From positions 124,001 through 188,000 of the forward strand of contig WBMZ01003286.1 of assembly GCA_013400975.1 (NCBI GenBank): a stretch of DNA of 64,000 nt, in the 5' to 3' direction. The position numbers and the translations under genes are program-made. Position 1 is the first letter of the stretch. Each line of letters starts with the position of its first letter. A model generated the notes under the pieces. The model saw only the letters and a program-made list of their open reading frames with translations. It was not told the origin of the DNA and ran no database searches. The DNA is from Atrichornis clamosus. Lineage: Eukaryota; Chordata; Aves; Passeriformes; Menuridae. Below, one piece after another: positions 9,868 to 21,372 of the stretch.

Positions 9868-12130
9868 GAGCAAACCAGTCACTGCAGGAGCACCCCTGCT
9901 CTCAACCTGCCCGTGGGCCCTGTGAGGATGCCATCGCTTTGGGAAGCTTTTCCTTAGGCTCCCTAGAGCTGATCACATCAGTATCACGATACTATTAACA
10001 AAGCTAAATTTTGCTGGCAGTACACTCTCGTCTGCATGGACCTTCCTAACTGTTGGGATGAAATGCCCTGAGAGATGCCAGTCTGAAGTGCAGTCGTGGG
10101 ACAAGATGTCCCATCGATGACCTGTGTGTGACCACACAGTGGTCAGTGGGGGTTGTACCCGTGGGCTTGGTGGGAGCTGGCTCAGACCCAAGTGGAGCCC
10201 TTGGGAAAGTCCTACCCTGTTGTTTTACTCCTAAATGCTCATTTAAAGAGCTGCCTTTGAGTCTCTTTTAAGTTCTGAGGTCTGGTGTCTGCTTGGCCTG
10301 TTCTTCATTCTCCAGAGCTGTCTTTTCCCTTGTCCCCGGGAGCAGTGTGTGGGAAAACCCTCAGCTGTCTGCTGGCATCAAAGCCTTTCTCTTATTGCTT
10401 CCTTTTGGGTATTGAAATACGAGCTTCACTCATTTCTCCCGTTTTTCCAGTCTTACAACACTTAGGATGAAGAGTTGATGAGGCTTTCTCTTCATGGATG
10501 GTGGCATATGCAGTAATGGGATCCTAAAAGGGACATGAAGCATCTTTATTAGTGTGTGTGGAAGCTGGGTTTGGTTTCTAGAAATGCAGGGGTTGATGAA
10601 ACTGCATGTGCAAAAGGGAAGGGAAGCAGTGAGGAGTGAGATGTACCCACACACTTGTATATTGATTTTTGCCATACATCCCCTTTGTGCTCTGGGCTCA
10701 CTTTGGAGGGGTCTCTGGGCAGTAACTATCAAAAAGAGTTGTGCTGTCACCACTAAAGACTTTATTCATTTGCAGATAGCTCAGAAGAAAGAGCAAAGCA
10801 AACCCAACCCGCAGCCTTCCCCGCACCCACCGTCCACACCCCGCTAGCATTTGGCAAATGAGAAAATATTAAAGCTATATATTTTCCTGCTGTGCTCAGT
10901 TACCACGTTGTCCTTTTCTTTGGAAAGGAAATGCAGTTGGGAAGACATATGGAGGTGCTTGTTCTTCTTGTTGCCATGGGTATGTCTGTGGTGTCTTCAG
11001 ACATGCGGCTCTGGGTGCCCAGTTTTGGCTTGGTCCCCTCAGCTGCACCACTGCCAGATGCTTGTCAGGGGTTTTAGGTCCATATTGCCAATTCCCTCCT
11101 TCTCTAAGATGCTTCCTGTACTATTTTAGGATAATTTTCTCTGTCAGCTATGTAATTTGAAGGTTAATTTGGATATTACTATTTTGTTACTACTGCTCTG
11201 GTGTTCTTACAAGGGCTACTATGATAACTCAAGGAAATGGTATTTCTTTAGGTACTTCTTTGCCACAAGCCTGGCTTAGGGACACTCAACCTGCTTTACC
11301 CAGGATGAGCTTAAAGCATCCATAACCTCCAAAAAGCTATTTGGAGGGTATGGGAATGGCTGGGCCAGAATCAGAGCAACTCTGCAGAGGTGATGCATTC
11401 AAAATTGTGATTTCCTGAAGCACCTCTTGGAGCGAGACTTGTGCTCTTGAGGAGTAACTGGATGAGTGGTGATACAGATACAGCCACACTACAAGGATAT
11501 TTCGTGTTTCATGGCAGCTTGCACAAGGAAAGGTGGGAAAAGGCCCAAGGGGGCTGTCGTGTCTTTTAATTTCTTCCTTGAACCAGTCTAGGACAAATTA
11601 CCGTGTTGGTGTAGGAAACCTTAGGCTGTCCCTGCCTGTTTTGTTCCTCATTATAAGTACCTTACAGTTAAATTTAAAGGACTTCATTCTCCAGATAGCT
11701 CAGGTGAATGTTTTTTTCTTTAGTACTGAGCATAAAAGAGAAGTGCAGCCCTTCAAGCTCCACAGCAGAGTTCAATGAGAGAGGGAGATTTGGAGTCGAT
11801 GCATTTATTAGAACCGTTAGGGCAGAGGAATGTACACAGATACGTCGCCAGCTCCATGCTTGAAGCTGGCATTTTTTTCCCTCGATTTAGATTGCTCTCA
11901 GTCCTTCTGTGCTGGTACAGGAAAGTCCCAGCATGGGATGATGAGATCAAGTGCGCATTGGTAGCAAATGCAATTTGTAAAGCGTTGGTTGGATAAATGA
12001 CATTGTGTATAAAAAGAATGTTGCAACACAGCCCTACTAATGCAGCCATGTGACACCAATTTAATGCATTTTCCCCATTAAGCTGCTTGTTCAGGACATC
12101 TTTCGACCATTTCCAGTACAGCACTGGTGT
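9868..12130. other. Non-coding DNA with one candidate terminal exon
   Basis: No repeat family is recognised. The exon candidate at 10776-10847 is listed separately. Its acceptor region is partly repeated at about 11680-11703. The part at 11795-12125 is moderately AT-rich and complex, and might be conserved. Other short open frames lack splice context and domains. Confidence 0.35.
10776..10847 (+). CDS. Candidate short terminal coding exon, unidentified
   Basis: The sequence 'ctttattcatttgcag' is a good 3' splice site. The 72 bases after it read IAQKKEQSKPNPQPSP, a few more Pro/Ser/His residues, and a TAG stop at 10845-10847. The Lys/Gln then Pro/Ser composition is plausible for the disordered C-terminus of a vertebrate protein. 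Against it, the segment is short, no upstream exon is identified, and no clear polyadenylation context was found nearby. I would not annotate it without transcript support. Confidence 0.2.
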   Translation: MAQKKEQSKPNPQPSPHPPSTPR

Positions 12131-12180
12131 GTAAGGCCTCTATTTTCTGAGTATTACTCATTTTGCAGCTAACAGATGTC

Positions 12181-12500
12181 AGTGTCTATTTGTCCCTTAT
12201 GGAAAAGTCCCTTTAAAGTTCAATAGGGATTAAATTTGTCAGGCTCTATAGAAACATAACAGGATTCTATGGAAATTACTCTGCAATCCTATAGAATGTA
12301 ATAGATAATCTCCTCGTCTCTGGAGGTATTTTAACTCTTGCATAATTGCGGACCAGAATAGAAAATCTCCATTAAATTCAACGAGATGGTTCACAAAAAT
12401 CCTATAGGAAAATGATAATTTTCTATTAAAATCAGTAGGACTTTTTCATCAGCACGTTGGTATTCATAGGGAGGTTTTATTCATTTGCCAATCCTACTAA
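12181..12500. promoter_or_regulatory. AT-rich block with recurring CCTATAG-like motifs; possible conserved non-coding element
   Basis: Within 320 bases a small motif recurs: 'caataggg' near 12221, 'ctctatagaa' at 12244, 'attctatgg' near 12264, 'aatcctatagaatg' at 12285, the palindrome 'tcctatagga' at 12400-12409, 'cagtagga' near 12433, 'tcatagggagg' near 12464 and 'aatcctacta' near 12490. The block has no tandem periodicity and belongs to no repeat I know. Clustering of one motif in both orientations suggests a protein-binding array or a decayed repeat. Function is inference only. Confidence 0.3.
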
Positions 12501-14444
12501 AAAGTGTTTTGTCAGGAGGCTGATACTTGCTTTGTTCTAGGGAACAGTGATTTGTGCATAAACGATGCTTATGTCCAATGCTCGTATAATTTATGGCGAG
12601 GCACTAAATTCCCTTTCAGAATAACTGGAGCAGGATGAGGCTTTAAGCCCTGCAGGGAGGGGAAATAAAAAGAGATGTTGCTGGGGATTTAGAGAAGGGG
12701 CCTGCCTGGGAGGACACCTCGGCCTCCTGCTATTGTGTTCCACAGGTTACCAGAGCTGCAGAGCGGGCCCAGGCTGGGTGTTGTGTGCACGGATGTGCCA
12801 CAGACACAAGCTTGTCCCTGTCATCTCCCTGGCTCCGGCGCTCCTTATCTAAAGTGTTCAGCCCAGGATGCTGCAAATTAATGTTGGATTGAAGCTCTGT
12901 TTCTGTGAAACTGCCCGTGGCTGGTTTGAATGACTCTGCTGCCTCCTGCATCCGCAGGCTGGCTTTTTATGGCATGGCCTGGGTGGTGGGGAGAGTGGGC
13001 TCCGCCGAAATCCAGGGCTTTGCTCTTGGAGCTCGCTGCCTGTGCCGTGTTGCTGGTGGAGCTCAGCCAAGACACGGCTGGAGCAGTTAATTATGGAGAG
13101 AAAGCTCTGCTCGGCTGCGGGGGGTGTGAAAAGCCACCCCTTGAAAGGATCAGCCTCCTTTCCTCCAGCCTTGGAAGGTGCTGCTGTGCATGCTGATGAA
13201 GGCACAGCACCCAGGTCACAGGAGCCGTAGCAAAAAGCTTCCTGTGGATGGATCATCACCTCTGTCCAGGTGGCATCTCCGAGCACCCCTTGAGACATAC
13301 AGAGGGACCACCCCATGAGGGAGCTTGCTCAGAGGAGGGGACAGGTGGGTGGGTGATGCCGTGGGGAGCAGGTAGAGCTGTGCCCATCACCTCTCTCGGG
13401 GGCTGATTCAGGGAGGCGAGCGCCGGCTCCGCAGCGCGCTGACACCGCAGCGTGATTGCTCTTTTCGTGGTCCCTCGTGTGGGAGGATGAGTCATCTTGG
13501 AGCAGGGAACTGCTAACTCCTTGGGGGGTATTTACAAAGGATAATTTCAGTGAGGAAGGTTGCTTTGTTTTGGCAAGACATGCTTAGAAGAACTTTCTTA
13601 AGAGGACGGTGAATCAACTCATCAGCTGAACACTGGCTCTGGTGGTGGCATTTCAGAGGAGACAGTGTCCTGCCTCGTGGTTGTAATGGCCCTCAGCAAA
13701 GCACAACTAACCCTGTGCTAAGGGTTGGTGCAGCTCTGAGTTTTATTCTGAGGGTTTACACCCAATACGCACATAGGAAAAGTTTAGGGCAGATTCCCAG
13801 ATTTTGGTCCATATGTGAAACATGGCACAGATGCATCCCTCCCTGCAGCGGGAAACAGCTCAGGGAGAAAGGCTTGCATAGCAGGGATGGGAACAGCTGA
13901 TAAAGTTGAGAAGGACTACAGCCAGGAGAAATTTAAAGCCACAAGGTGAAGGTCAGGATGTGCCTCAGCATGGGGCGATGCACAGAGACCAGGAGCCGGG
14001 TCCAGCCTCCAGTGCCTGCGTTCCTTTGCACTTCCCGATGCCAGCGAGCGCACAGCGAAGACTATAAAAATCAATTGACACAACATATGTAATGGTCTCA
14101 TTTACTGGCGAATAGAAATGTGTGTAAATCTGGCATTAAACATGAGTTTACACTGCTCCCCTTCTTGGGAGAGCAGTGATTGACGGCGCTGTGTAAATGA
14201 CAGGAATATGCCGGTAGAAGCTGGGAAACATTTACCCTTCGGAGAGCCATGTGTACATTGGAGGATTGCCTCGCCTCGCCGGGCCTTAAACACATCTGGA
14301 GGGATCACTTCTTGCACGGTTCCTTGCTGTTGCTTACAATTAATACCTTTTGTGGCAAGAAGCAGTGCGTGGAGAAGCAACCCTGTCTTCCACAAATTAT
14401 TCCCAGTGTTTTCTTCCCTCCCAAGCCGTGCTGTTCCCTCCTAG
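12501..14444. other. Non-coding DNA; possible conserved block at 14035-14240
   Basis: The 12.6-13.5 kb part is GC-rich. It yields many overlapping open frames on both strands, none with a domain, so they are treated as chance. At about 14035-14240 the sequence becomes AT-rich and complex, with repeated 'gtaaat' strings (near 14122 and 14193), and looks like a conserved-element candidate. Confidence 0.3.
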
Positions 14445-14524
14445 AAGGTGCTGGAGCAGAAGCTCCTGCAAAGCCATCGTGTAGCAGCAGGTATTCCACC
14501 TCCAGAGGCTGGGAGGCTGCCTGG
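14445..14524 (+). other. Candidate internal exon, 80 nt
   Basis: A long pyrimidine-rich run ending 'gttccctcctag' (AG at 14443-14444) is followed by 80 bases and then the strong donor 'gtgagtag' at 14525. Two of the three frames are open; the first begins KVLEQKLLQSHRVAAG. The peptide is not recognised. Splice-site quality is among the best in the window, but with no neighbouring exon it could equally be a non-coding RNA exon or a pseudo-exon. Confidence 0.25.
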
Positions 14525-17500
14525 GTGAGTAGGGGCTGGCTTCTCTTGCTGTGCCTGTCAGCCAGCTAGTCCGAGGGAAAATTCAATAACAGCCATTTGA
14601 GATTAAATTCTGAGCACTTGAGTAATCTAAAGCCAGCGAGGAGTCGGTGTCTCAGCAGTCTGTCAAATGGTCTGGGCTGTCATCTTATTAGAGGGAAAGA
14701 GAAACTTTGATTTAACCCCAGACCCTTAATTTTCAATAATGTTTCCAGATTCCCACTAGCAGTTACCATTTCACAAAATCTTTGGGTTCTAAAATTTGTT
14801 ACTTGTCTTCAGGGTTTGGACTTCCCAGGCAATTTTCTTTGACAAGAGGATCCGTACAAATCAATTAATGGAAGTAGAGGTGGATAGCAGTGGGTTGTGT
14901 GGGTGTCTGAAGGGGATGGTAGAGAAAACTCCTTGGGATTAAAGACAAAGGAGTTGCCATTAGCAATGTCTGGGGATAATGATGCAGGAAGGGAAAAACA
15001 ACCCAAGCTCAGAACTTGAGAGAAAACCTGACTGAAGTTCTCCCCAGATCTGGTGACACAGATTCATAGCTTCGAGTCCTGGGGTGGATTTAACTTCCTG
15101 GGTGTCCCCGTGTCCCTTCCTGCTCCTCCTGTGCTATGTTAAACTGCTGCCATCTGATCCCAGCCTTCCAAAATGCCTGGGAATTAATTGCAATATTAAA
15201 TATTACCTTGGCCTTTAACTCTTCTGCAAACTGAGTGAAGTAAAGGTTTTGTCTCATCAGAAAGACATCTTTCTGAAGAAGGGGAAGTTGTTCTTTTTCC
15301 GCTGGAATCCATTTTCCTTTTAATTGCTCAAAGCCCCGGCCCATTGCCAAACGTGAGGATCAGCCGTGAGCCTTTTATTTATGTAACTATGCATTTATTT
15401 ATTATATTGCAAATTCCCACTTTCTGGCTGAGGATGGTTTTTACCCTTGGAGGCGAGGTTTAAAAGGAATCCTGGGCGTCCTCTCTGCGTTCCTCCTGTG
15501 CCTGGGAGCCGAGTGGGCAGCGGAGAGGTGTGAATTAGATTTCGGTGTTGAGGCGCAGGAGCTCTGGCTACGCCACCTTCCCCCTTCAATGGAATCCTTC
15601 CCGAGCTCATCTCACCTCCTTCCCTGCTATTCTTCCTGCATTTACTGCCTTCATTTCCATAGCTTGTCCGGGGCTGCATTCTCCCAGCCCGCTCCCCTGT
15701 AATGTGTGACCTAGATAGCGCTTTCTTTTCGGACAAAGCCATAAACAATGGCTTCCCTAACAATGGGCTTGGCTGCTGCTCCACACTGAGAAGGGCTTGG
15801 ACTCAGCATTAGGGAAATATTCACTCGGAACCAGATTATCTAAGGTACTCCATGGCCCCTATTACCATAGGATCTGAGCGCCTTGTGGCTTTTGAAGATG
15901 CTTATTTTCCTGTTAACCCTGTGGTGTTATCCTTTTTTATCAAAGGCTGGGGACTGAATCATCAGGAGTGTAAGGAAAGCTCTGGGCACAGGGCCTGGAG
16001 TGGCTTTTTTTGGTAGGATTGCATTGATTTTTGGATACTTAAGCTAGGATGAATTACGGAGGTGGCTGGGCTGAGTGAGCTGCTGTGGAGTATTAACATC
16101 AGGAGTATTTTGTGCTGTGTCCCTGCTATAATTTTCCCTTTGCTAGGAAAAGCTGATGTTTCCTCCCCAGCCGGTGTAAATCGATGGAGCCCAGCTCCAT
16201 TGCATCCATGCAATTGCCCCATGTCTGTAAAACTCTGAGACTTTTCAGAAGCTCCAGGGTCCCTTAAAACACATCCTCCTTACTGATGGGAAATTACCAT
16301 CTCCTTGTTGGTCCCATGCACCTGGAGATGTTCTTCCCCCACTTTTGAAGGGACAATAATTTACGGTGCCATGCTGCTTCCTTTATCTCCATTTATACTC
16401 TCTTAATGTGGTTGGGAATCCACAAATTCCCTTTTACGCTGTTCTGAACGTAACCTACTAAACCTTAATCATGGTTTGGGGAGCAGTAATTCTTTCTTTT
16501 ATATGGCTCTCTTTTTATTTTTTCTTATATAATTTTTTCCTTTAAGAAAAGATCATTAATCCATGTTTCTGAGCCTTCCCATCAATCTATAATTGAATCA
16601 TATAAAAAAGACTTGATTTTACATCCGTATAAGAATGAATTCAATTCTCCCTAATGCCTGTAGATTTATAGGTCTAAATTTCCAGATTTCTCTTAATTTT
16701 ATTTTACTTTTAATAACCCAGCTTGTCTGGAGTTATCTAAATTATTAGTGAACCTGAATGTGCTGTGATCTGAGGAGATCAGTTATCTTTTCTGCAGAGG
16801 AAGCGCTGAAAGCTGAACAGGCCCATCTTGCAGGGAAAACAAAACCACTTCTGATAGCTGCCTAACCTTGGTGTGTCGGGAAGCACCTCTCACCAGCACC
16901 TTCAAACGGTGCTCGCTTAATTATTGCATTTTTAACACCGGATTGCCCTGCAGGGCTTTCCCCTCTCAAGTCTCGGCTCTGCTATCACCTCTTCCTTTCA
17001 AGGCACAAAGGGAGCACTTCGTGCCTTGCTGGCTCTGGGGATTGGGAGGAGAAACTCTGCTTTTCCAGCCCCGTTTCTGCCACCAGACTCACTTTTAACT
17101 GGGCTGAGTTGTTGCTGTTGCCTGGTGGAAGGCATCTTCTCTGTTCAACACAGCAGAGCCCAGCCTTTGGCTTGCCTTGGATGGGTTATTCCTGCTGGGG
17201 CGGGTGGCTGGTGCTGCTCCCAGCCCGGATTTGGGACAAATGCAGATTTCAGCACAGTTTTAGCACACTCAGAGGGATTTGTTGTGCAGCTGTGCTGATG
17301 GGAAATGGAGACAGTGACCAACTAACTTGCACTTGAGTGTATCTGTGAGTCTTGGAGTCCTCTGCCAACCTCCTCTGAGCTGCAAAACACCACTGGGCTT
17401 CTTATTGTGATGTTGGGGTCTTGCTGGAATGGCTGGGAGTGTGAGGCCAGGAGGAAGGCAACGGCTTTTCTCATTTCATAATGCCCCTAAAAAATATGGA

Positions 17501-17567
17501 TTTATGGAAAACTTGTACCCTGATGGCTCAGGTGGCCCTGCTTTTAAAGCTGAATGTAAAAGATGAT
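14525..17567. other. Non-coding DNA, AT-rich in parts
   Basis: Stretches near 14580-14800, 15180-15420 and 16330-16790 are AT-rich and of complex sequence; 16490-16560 is T-rich. A 129-codon minus-strand frame at 15395-15784 and a 90-codon plus-strand frame at 17026-17298 have no domain. No repeat or RNA gene is recognised. Confidence 0.35.
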
Positions 17568-17620
17568 GGGCTTTGATGATCCTTATGGATGCCTTCCAAC
17601 TCAGGATACTCTGTGATTCC
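17568..17620 (+). mobile_element. CR1 LINE, short 3' tail fragment
   Basis: About 50 bases match the extreme 3' end of CR1: 'ctttgatgatccttatgga', then 'gccttccaactcaggata', then 'ctctgtgattcc'. The upstream part of the element is absent or too diverged to see. Such heavily 5'-truncated CR1 copies are common in birds. Confidence 0.8.
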
Positions 17621-19764
17621 AAAGCAGCTTTGCCCTCACTGAGATCCTACCTTTGAGGTGCTCAGGCATCCCGAGGATGTGGCAGCTTCACCTCCTTCCT
17701 CCTCCTCTCTGCGGCAGAGGAGACGACAAAGACAGGTAATTGTGCTGTCTCTGCACACAGCAAACTCCAGCTGGGGTGTCCATTTTAAGCACTGTTAGGA
17801 GCCTTGACAGTGACATGTGTGTGGGAAATTGCTCTGAATTCCTCCAGCCTCCACTGTGTTTAACTCCTGGAAAAGGTGTTTGGAAAAGCAACACGTCTAA
17901 TATTTGTTCGGAGTTTTTTGTACTGGGAAGAGGAGCAAAAGCCCAGGTTTTGCTGTACGTGTGTTTACCAGCCTCCATCCCTGCCTTTCCTTGCAGGCTC
18001 CCAGTCCCATCTGTTCGAGCTTTCTTGCACTGATGTGCTTTTTCTCTATTTTCCTGCCATGCCTGTGCTGCAGATTGCCCCTCTTCAGATGAGGCAAGGG
18101 ATCTGTCCTCCGGTCTCCTGCTGCGTCTCCTTGCTGTCCGTCCCTCCTCCCAGACATGCCCACTCCCTTCCCCTCCCTCTGTGCCTTCCCTCTCTTCCCT
18201 CCTTGGCCAGCAAGGGAGGGCTGGTGTTGCAAGAAGGTTTGGGGTGCTCAGGAGATGGGGGGATCACAGGTCATTATTGGGGTTGGCCAGTGCTCTGGAA
18301 CCTCCTTAAATGGGAGCATCAAAGCAGGATTAAAATCCTGGGCAAATTTGCCTTGGCCTGCCCCCGTCCTGGTGCCAATGTGCAGGTTATGTGGTTCCCA
18401 AATATCCTAAAGATTCCCTGGCTCTGAATATTGTGTTACTAGGGAATCTCCCAGGTCTGTTGGAGCACTTGGAGGTAAAACTGCTGCTTGGAGCGGCTGC
18501 AGACAGATTTGTGCTCCTTTTTATTTTATTCATTACTTTTTCTCCCTCCATTCTCCTCGTTGCTTTCTGACTTTCAGATGGATTATCCAGATTGCAGAGC
18601 CCAAACCTCGCCTGTCTGCCAGGTCCTTCTGTTCCCTTCCAGTTCATTTCTTACATCCAGTGTTGCAGCCCCTTCTTTTCATGGGGGTTTGAAGGTGCAG
18701 AAACATCTCTGTACAACCAGGTACCAGGGGTGTCAGGGCGGTGGTCACCTCTAGGACACCAGTTTGTCCCCAGTTTGTCCCACTGAGGTCTCTGACGGTA
18801 GGGAGGGACTTGTTTGGCTGCAGAAAGAGGCCAAGGCTTTGCAGGAGCCAGTGGGGTGGTTTTGCAGGAGGCTTCTTGGAGAGATGCCTCGTGCAGGGAT
18901 GTCTGTGCTGCTTCCCCCAGCACAGTCTTGGGGGTTCTCCCTCCTGGTGTGCCCTTTCACAGTTATCCTTGGAATGTTTCTGCCTGAGGCCTTCCCTGAG
19001 CTTGCTTTCCCCATGTCCACAATCTTTTTGGAGAGCTCTGGGAAACAAGCTGTCTTTGGAGGGTAGAAAGTAGAGGTACAAAGGGAAGGGAATGAAGGGG
19101 CAAAGCATCCCAAAGTCACTTTATGTCCCCTCATTCATAGAAATGACTAGCTGATCCCACCAGAGGCTGTCAGGACACTCCTGGCACATGGAATCCCATC
19201 AGGGCTGGGGCACATGGAATCCCACCAGGCTCTCCAAACTAGTAATTTCTCCTGGATGTCACTTTGAAAATTGCAGCCTGGGAGTCACAGAGTGATGTGG
19301 CAGTGAGGGGAAAGGAAAAAAGAGAAGAAAGAGTAATTTTTCCCCTTTATTTTGGAGGTACACTCAGGAGTATGGGAACGTGATTCCTCCCTTGAGGAGT
19401 TCACTCTCCAGCTCACTCCTTTGACTTAGCACACAGGGGATGTTTTCTTTCCTTGGAAGGGAACAGACATAACCATTTTCTTTCTGTATTGATTAAAACC
19501 AACAAACATCCTTGAGTGATTTTGTGCTTCCTTAGGTGGAGGGAGAGAACAAAACCCAGGTCTTTATTTGCTCATCAGCATCGTGAGGTTTTGCTCTGGC
19601 TGCCTGCAGTGCTAGGAGGGAAGAGCATTTAATCACTGCTGCCACTGGGGTCCACCAAACAAGGCCAAACAGCCTGTGTTACAAAAAAAAATAAAATTGC
19701 TTTCTTGTCTGGAGTCAGAGGGGTCAAAAAGGCAGTGTGATCTTGGCCACTGTGACCAGTCTGT
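17621..19764. other. Non-coding DNA, C/T-rich in part
   Basis: The 18.0-18.7 kb part is pyrimidine-rich on the plus strand ('cctccc'-type strings), which generates open frames without meaning. A duplicated 'cagtttgtccc' occurs at about 18760-18780. No gene or repeat family is recognised. Confidence 0.35.
19183..19234. repeat. Two-copy tandem repeat, about 26 bp unit
   Basis: 'ggcacatggaatccca' followed by 'tcagg' or 'ccagg' occurs at 19183 and again at 19209, 26 bases apart. The copies differ at a few positions. This is a small local duplication, not a known element. Confidence 0.7.
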
Positions 19765-19890
19765 GGATGTAAGACCTGGCTTTCAGTCTCAGGACACCGG
19801 GCAGGTCACGTTGCTCTTGGCCTGCCTCAGTTTCCTCCTCAGCAAACCTTGATGTGCTCATTCCAGCACTTAACCTTGTTTTGTGTGCAG
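19765..19890 (+). mobile_element. MIR-like SINE remnant
   Basis: The order 'acctggctttcagtctca', then 'gggcaggtcac', then 'ctgcctcagtttcctcctca' follows the MIR consensus core (what would be the '...GGGCAAGTCACTT...CTCAGTTTCCTCATCTG' region). It is strongly diverged, as expected for an element inactive since early amniote history. It does not code and has no current activity. Confidence 0.5.
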
Positions 19891-20394
19891 TGCTTTGTAC
19901 CTGGGGATGAATCTGCTTATAGAACTGCACCTGAAATGCATAATAGGCAGATGGATGTGTGTTAGAGAATAACAGCATTTCATTCTCTGCATCTTAAATT
20001 CAAGGTGATGTCCCTGGTGACATCACCATGGCCGTGAGCCGGGTTTGGGGCCCCAGCCCACGAGATGCCATTTGGGACCCCGTATAGGTGAACACAGGTG
20101 TTAAATACTTCTTGTGATCTCACAGCCCTGGCTCACTGGTGTTCCTGGGGATGATGGATGGCTCCTGGACAGCTGAGGTTCTGTGAAATGTTCTGCTCGC
20201 TGTCAAGGCCTGTCTCTTTCCCTGTCTATCCATCTCCTCAAAATAACTGTTCTGCAGTTCTCTGCACACGTGTTGTGCTGCTCTGTGGGGAGATCCTGGA
20301 GTGGGATAGCTGCAGGACTGCACGGATTAAGTTATTAAAAGCAGCGTTTGTGATGTTTTTTCCTCCTGAGGGTCTCAGAGCAATTTGCTGAGGT

Positions 20395-20490
20395 CTCCTT
20401 TACACATGGGGAGAAAGCAAGGCAGAGCCCGAAATCATGCAGCGAGTCAGGAGCAATTTGGAAATGGAACCCAACAGCTCTGCCATCCAG
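20395..20490 (-). mobile_element. MIR-like SINE remnant, reverse orientation
   Basis: The plus strand reads 'cctttacacatggggagaaa', 'caaggcagagc', 'atgcagcgagtcagg' and 'atggaacccaacagctctg'. This matches the reverse complement of the MIR core (tail, CTCAGTTT box, and the 'GGTTCAAATCCCAGCTCTG' box). Diverged; identification is by pattern only. Confidence 0.45.
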
Positions 20491-21297
20491 GGATTGTGCT
20501 CCTTTCCAGGGCTAAGAAGAGCAAAATGTGCTTCAGAGTTCAGTAAAGAGGCGTGTGGTGGGCCCTGGGGGGAGGCTGGAAGCTGCAAGATGACAGAGTC
20601 AGTCATCACGTCTAAGCACTGATTCTGGCTCCATCCTCCTCCTCTTGCTGCGTTTCTCTCGTTTGTGCTACCCCTCTGGGAGTCCAGCTAAGGATGGAAG
20701 AAATTGCCTGGAAAAGCCATCAGCCCACGTCTAATTCCCTTCTGAATTGATGTTTCAGGCTCTGAGAGTTTGTATTAAGCTTGCAACTTTTGAATAACAA
20801 TTTTGTTTTCCATCAGGAGTTGGTTCTCCCAGCTCAGAAGGCTCTTGTGGCACACCTAGGTACACTTCTCAGATTTGGGCTTGATTTCCCTGCTCTGGTG
20901 GTCTGGAGAGGCTTTTTTAGGTGTTGAGACATGGGGTTGTCCAGTCCTGCTGTCCTTTGTTTTCCTGGCACTTCCCAGGAGCAGTTCCTGGTGGGCAGCA
21001 GCTTTGTCTGCTGGAGACCAGGGCTGAGGTGAAGCACAAAGAGGAGCAGTGCTCCTCACCTCTGGTCCACACCAGCCCCTCAAGACATTCAGCTGCCCCA
21101 AAAAGGCTACAAATCAACTGGAAATGATGATATTAAGTACCATGAGGAAAGTACCAGCCTTGGCTTCCCAAACCAGTGGGTATTTCTGTTTTAATTACAG
21201 GATGAGTGCTTTGGTTTGTGTTTTATTTGGGCGAGAGAGTGTCTCTGTGCTGTGGTTTCTTTTGCCAAAAATCCTGAGTATATGGAGCTTGTAGAAA

Positions 21298-21372
21298 TCC
21301 TTATTCTCCCTGTTTTTTAGCGGGTGGGAATAGCTGGGGTCACAGCCAAGGCAGAGCTGGGGATCTGCAGCA
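21298..21372 (-). mobile_element. Weak MIR-like remnant, reverse orientation
   Basis: The strings 'attctccctgttttttagcg', 'ggtcacagccaaggcagagc' and 'tggggat' follow the order of a reversed MIR ('CCCCATTTTACAGATG...GGTCACACAGC...GGCAGAGCTGGGAT'). It is short and diverged, and could be coincidence. Confidence 0.35.

Noticed and set aside
9709..9957. Plus-strand open frame sharing peptide segments with a frame at 48110-48538
   Set aside because: The similarity (DWLCWT..., KLPAASHRSHL) is real but comes from both frames reading antisense through the same LTR family, not from a gene family.
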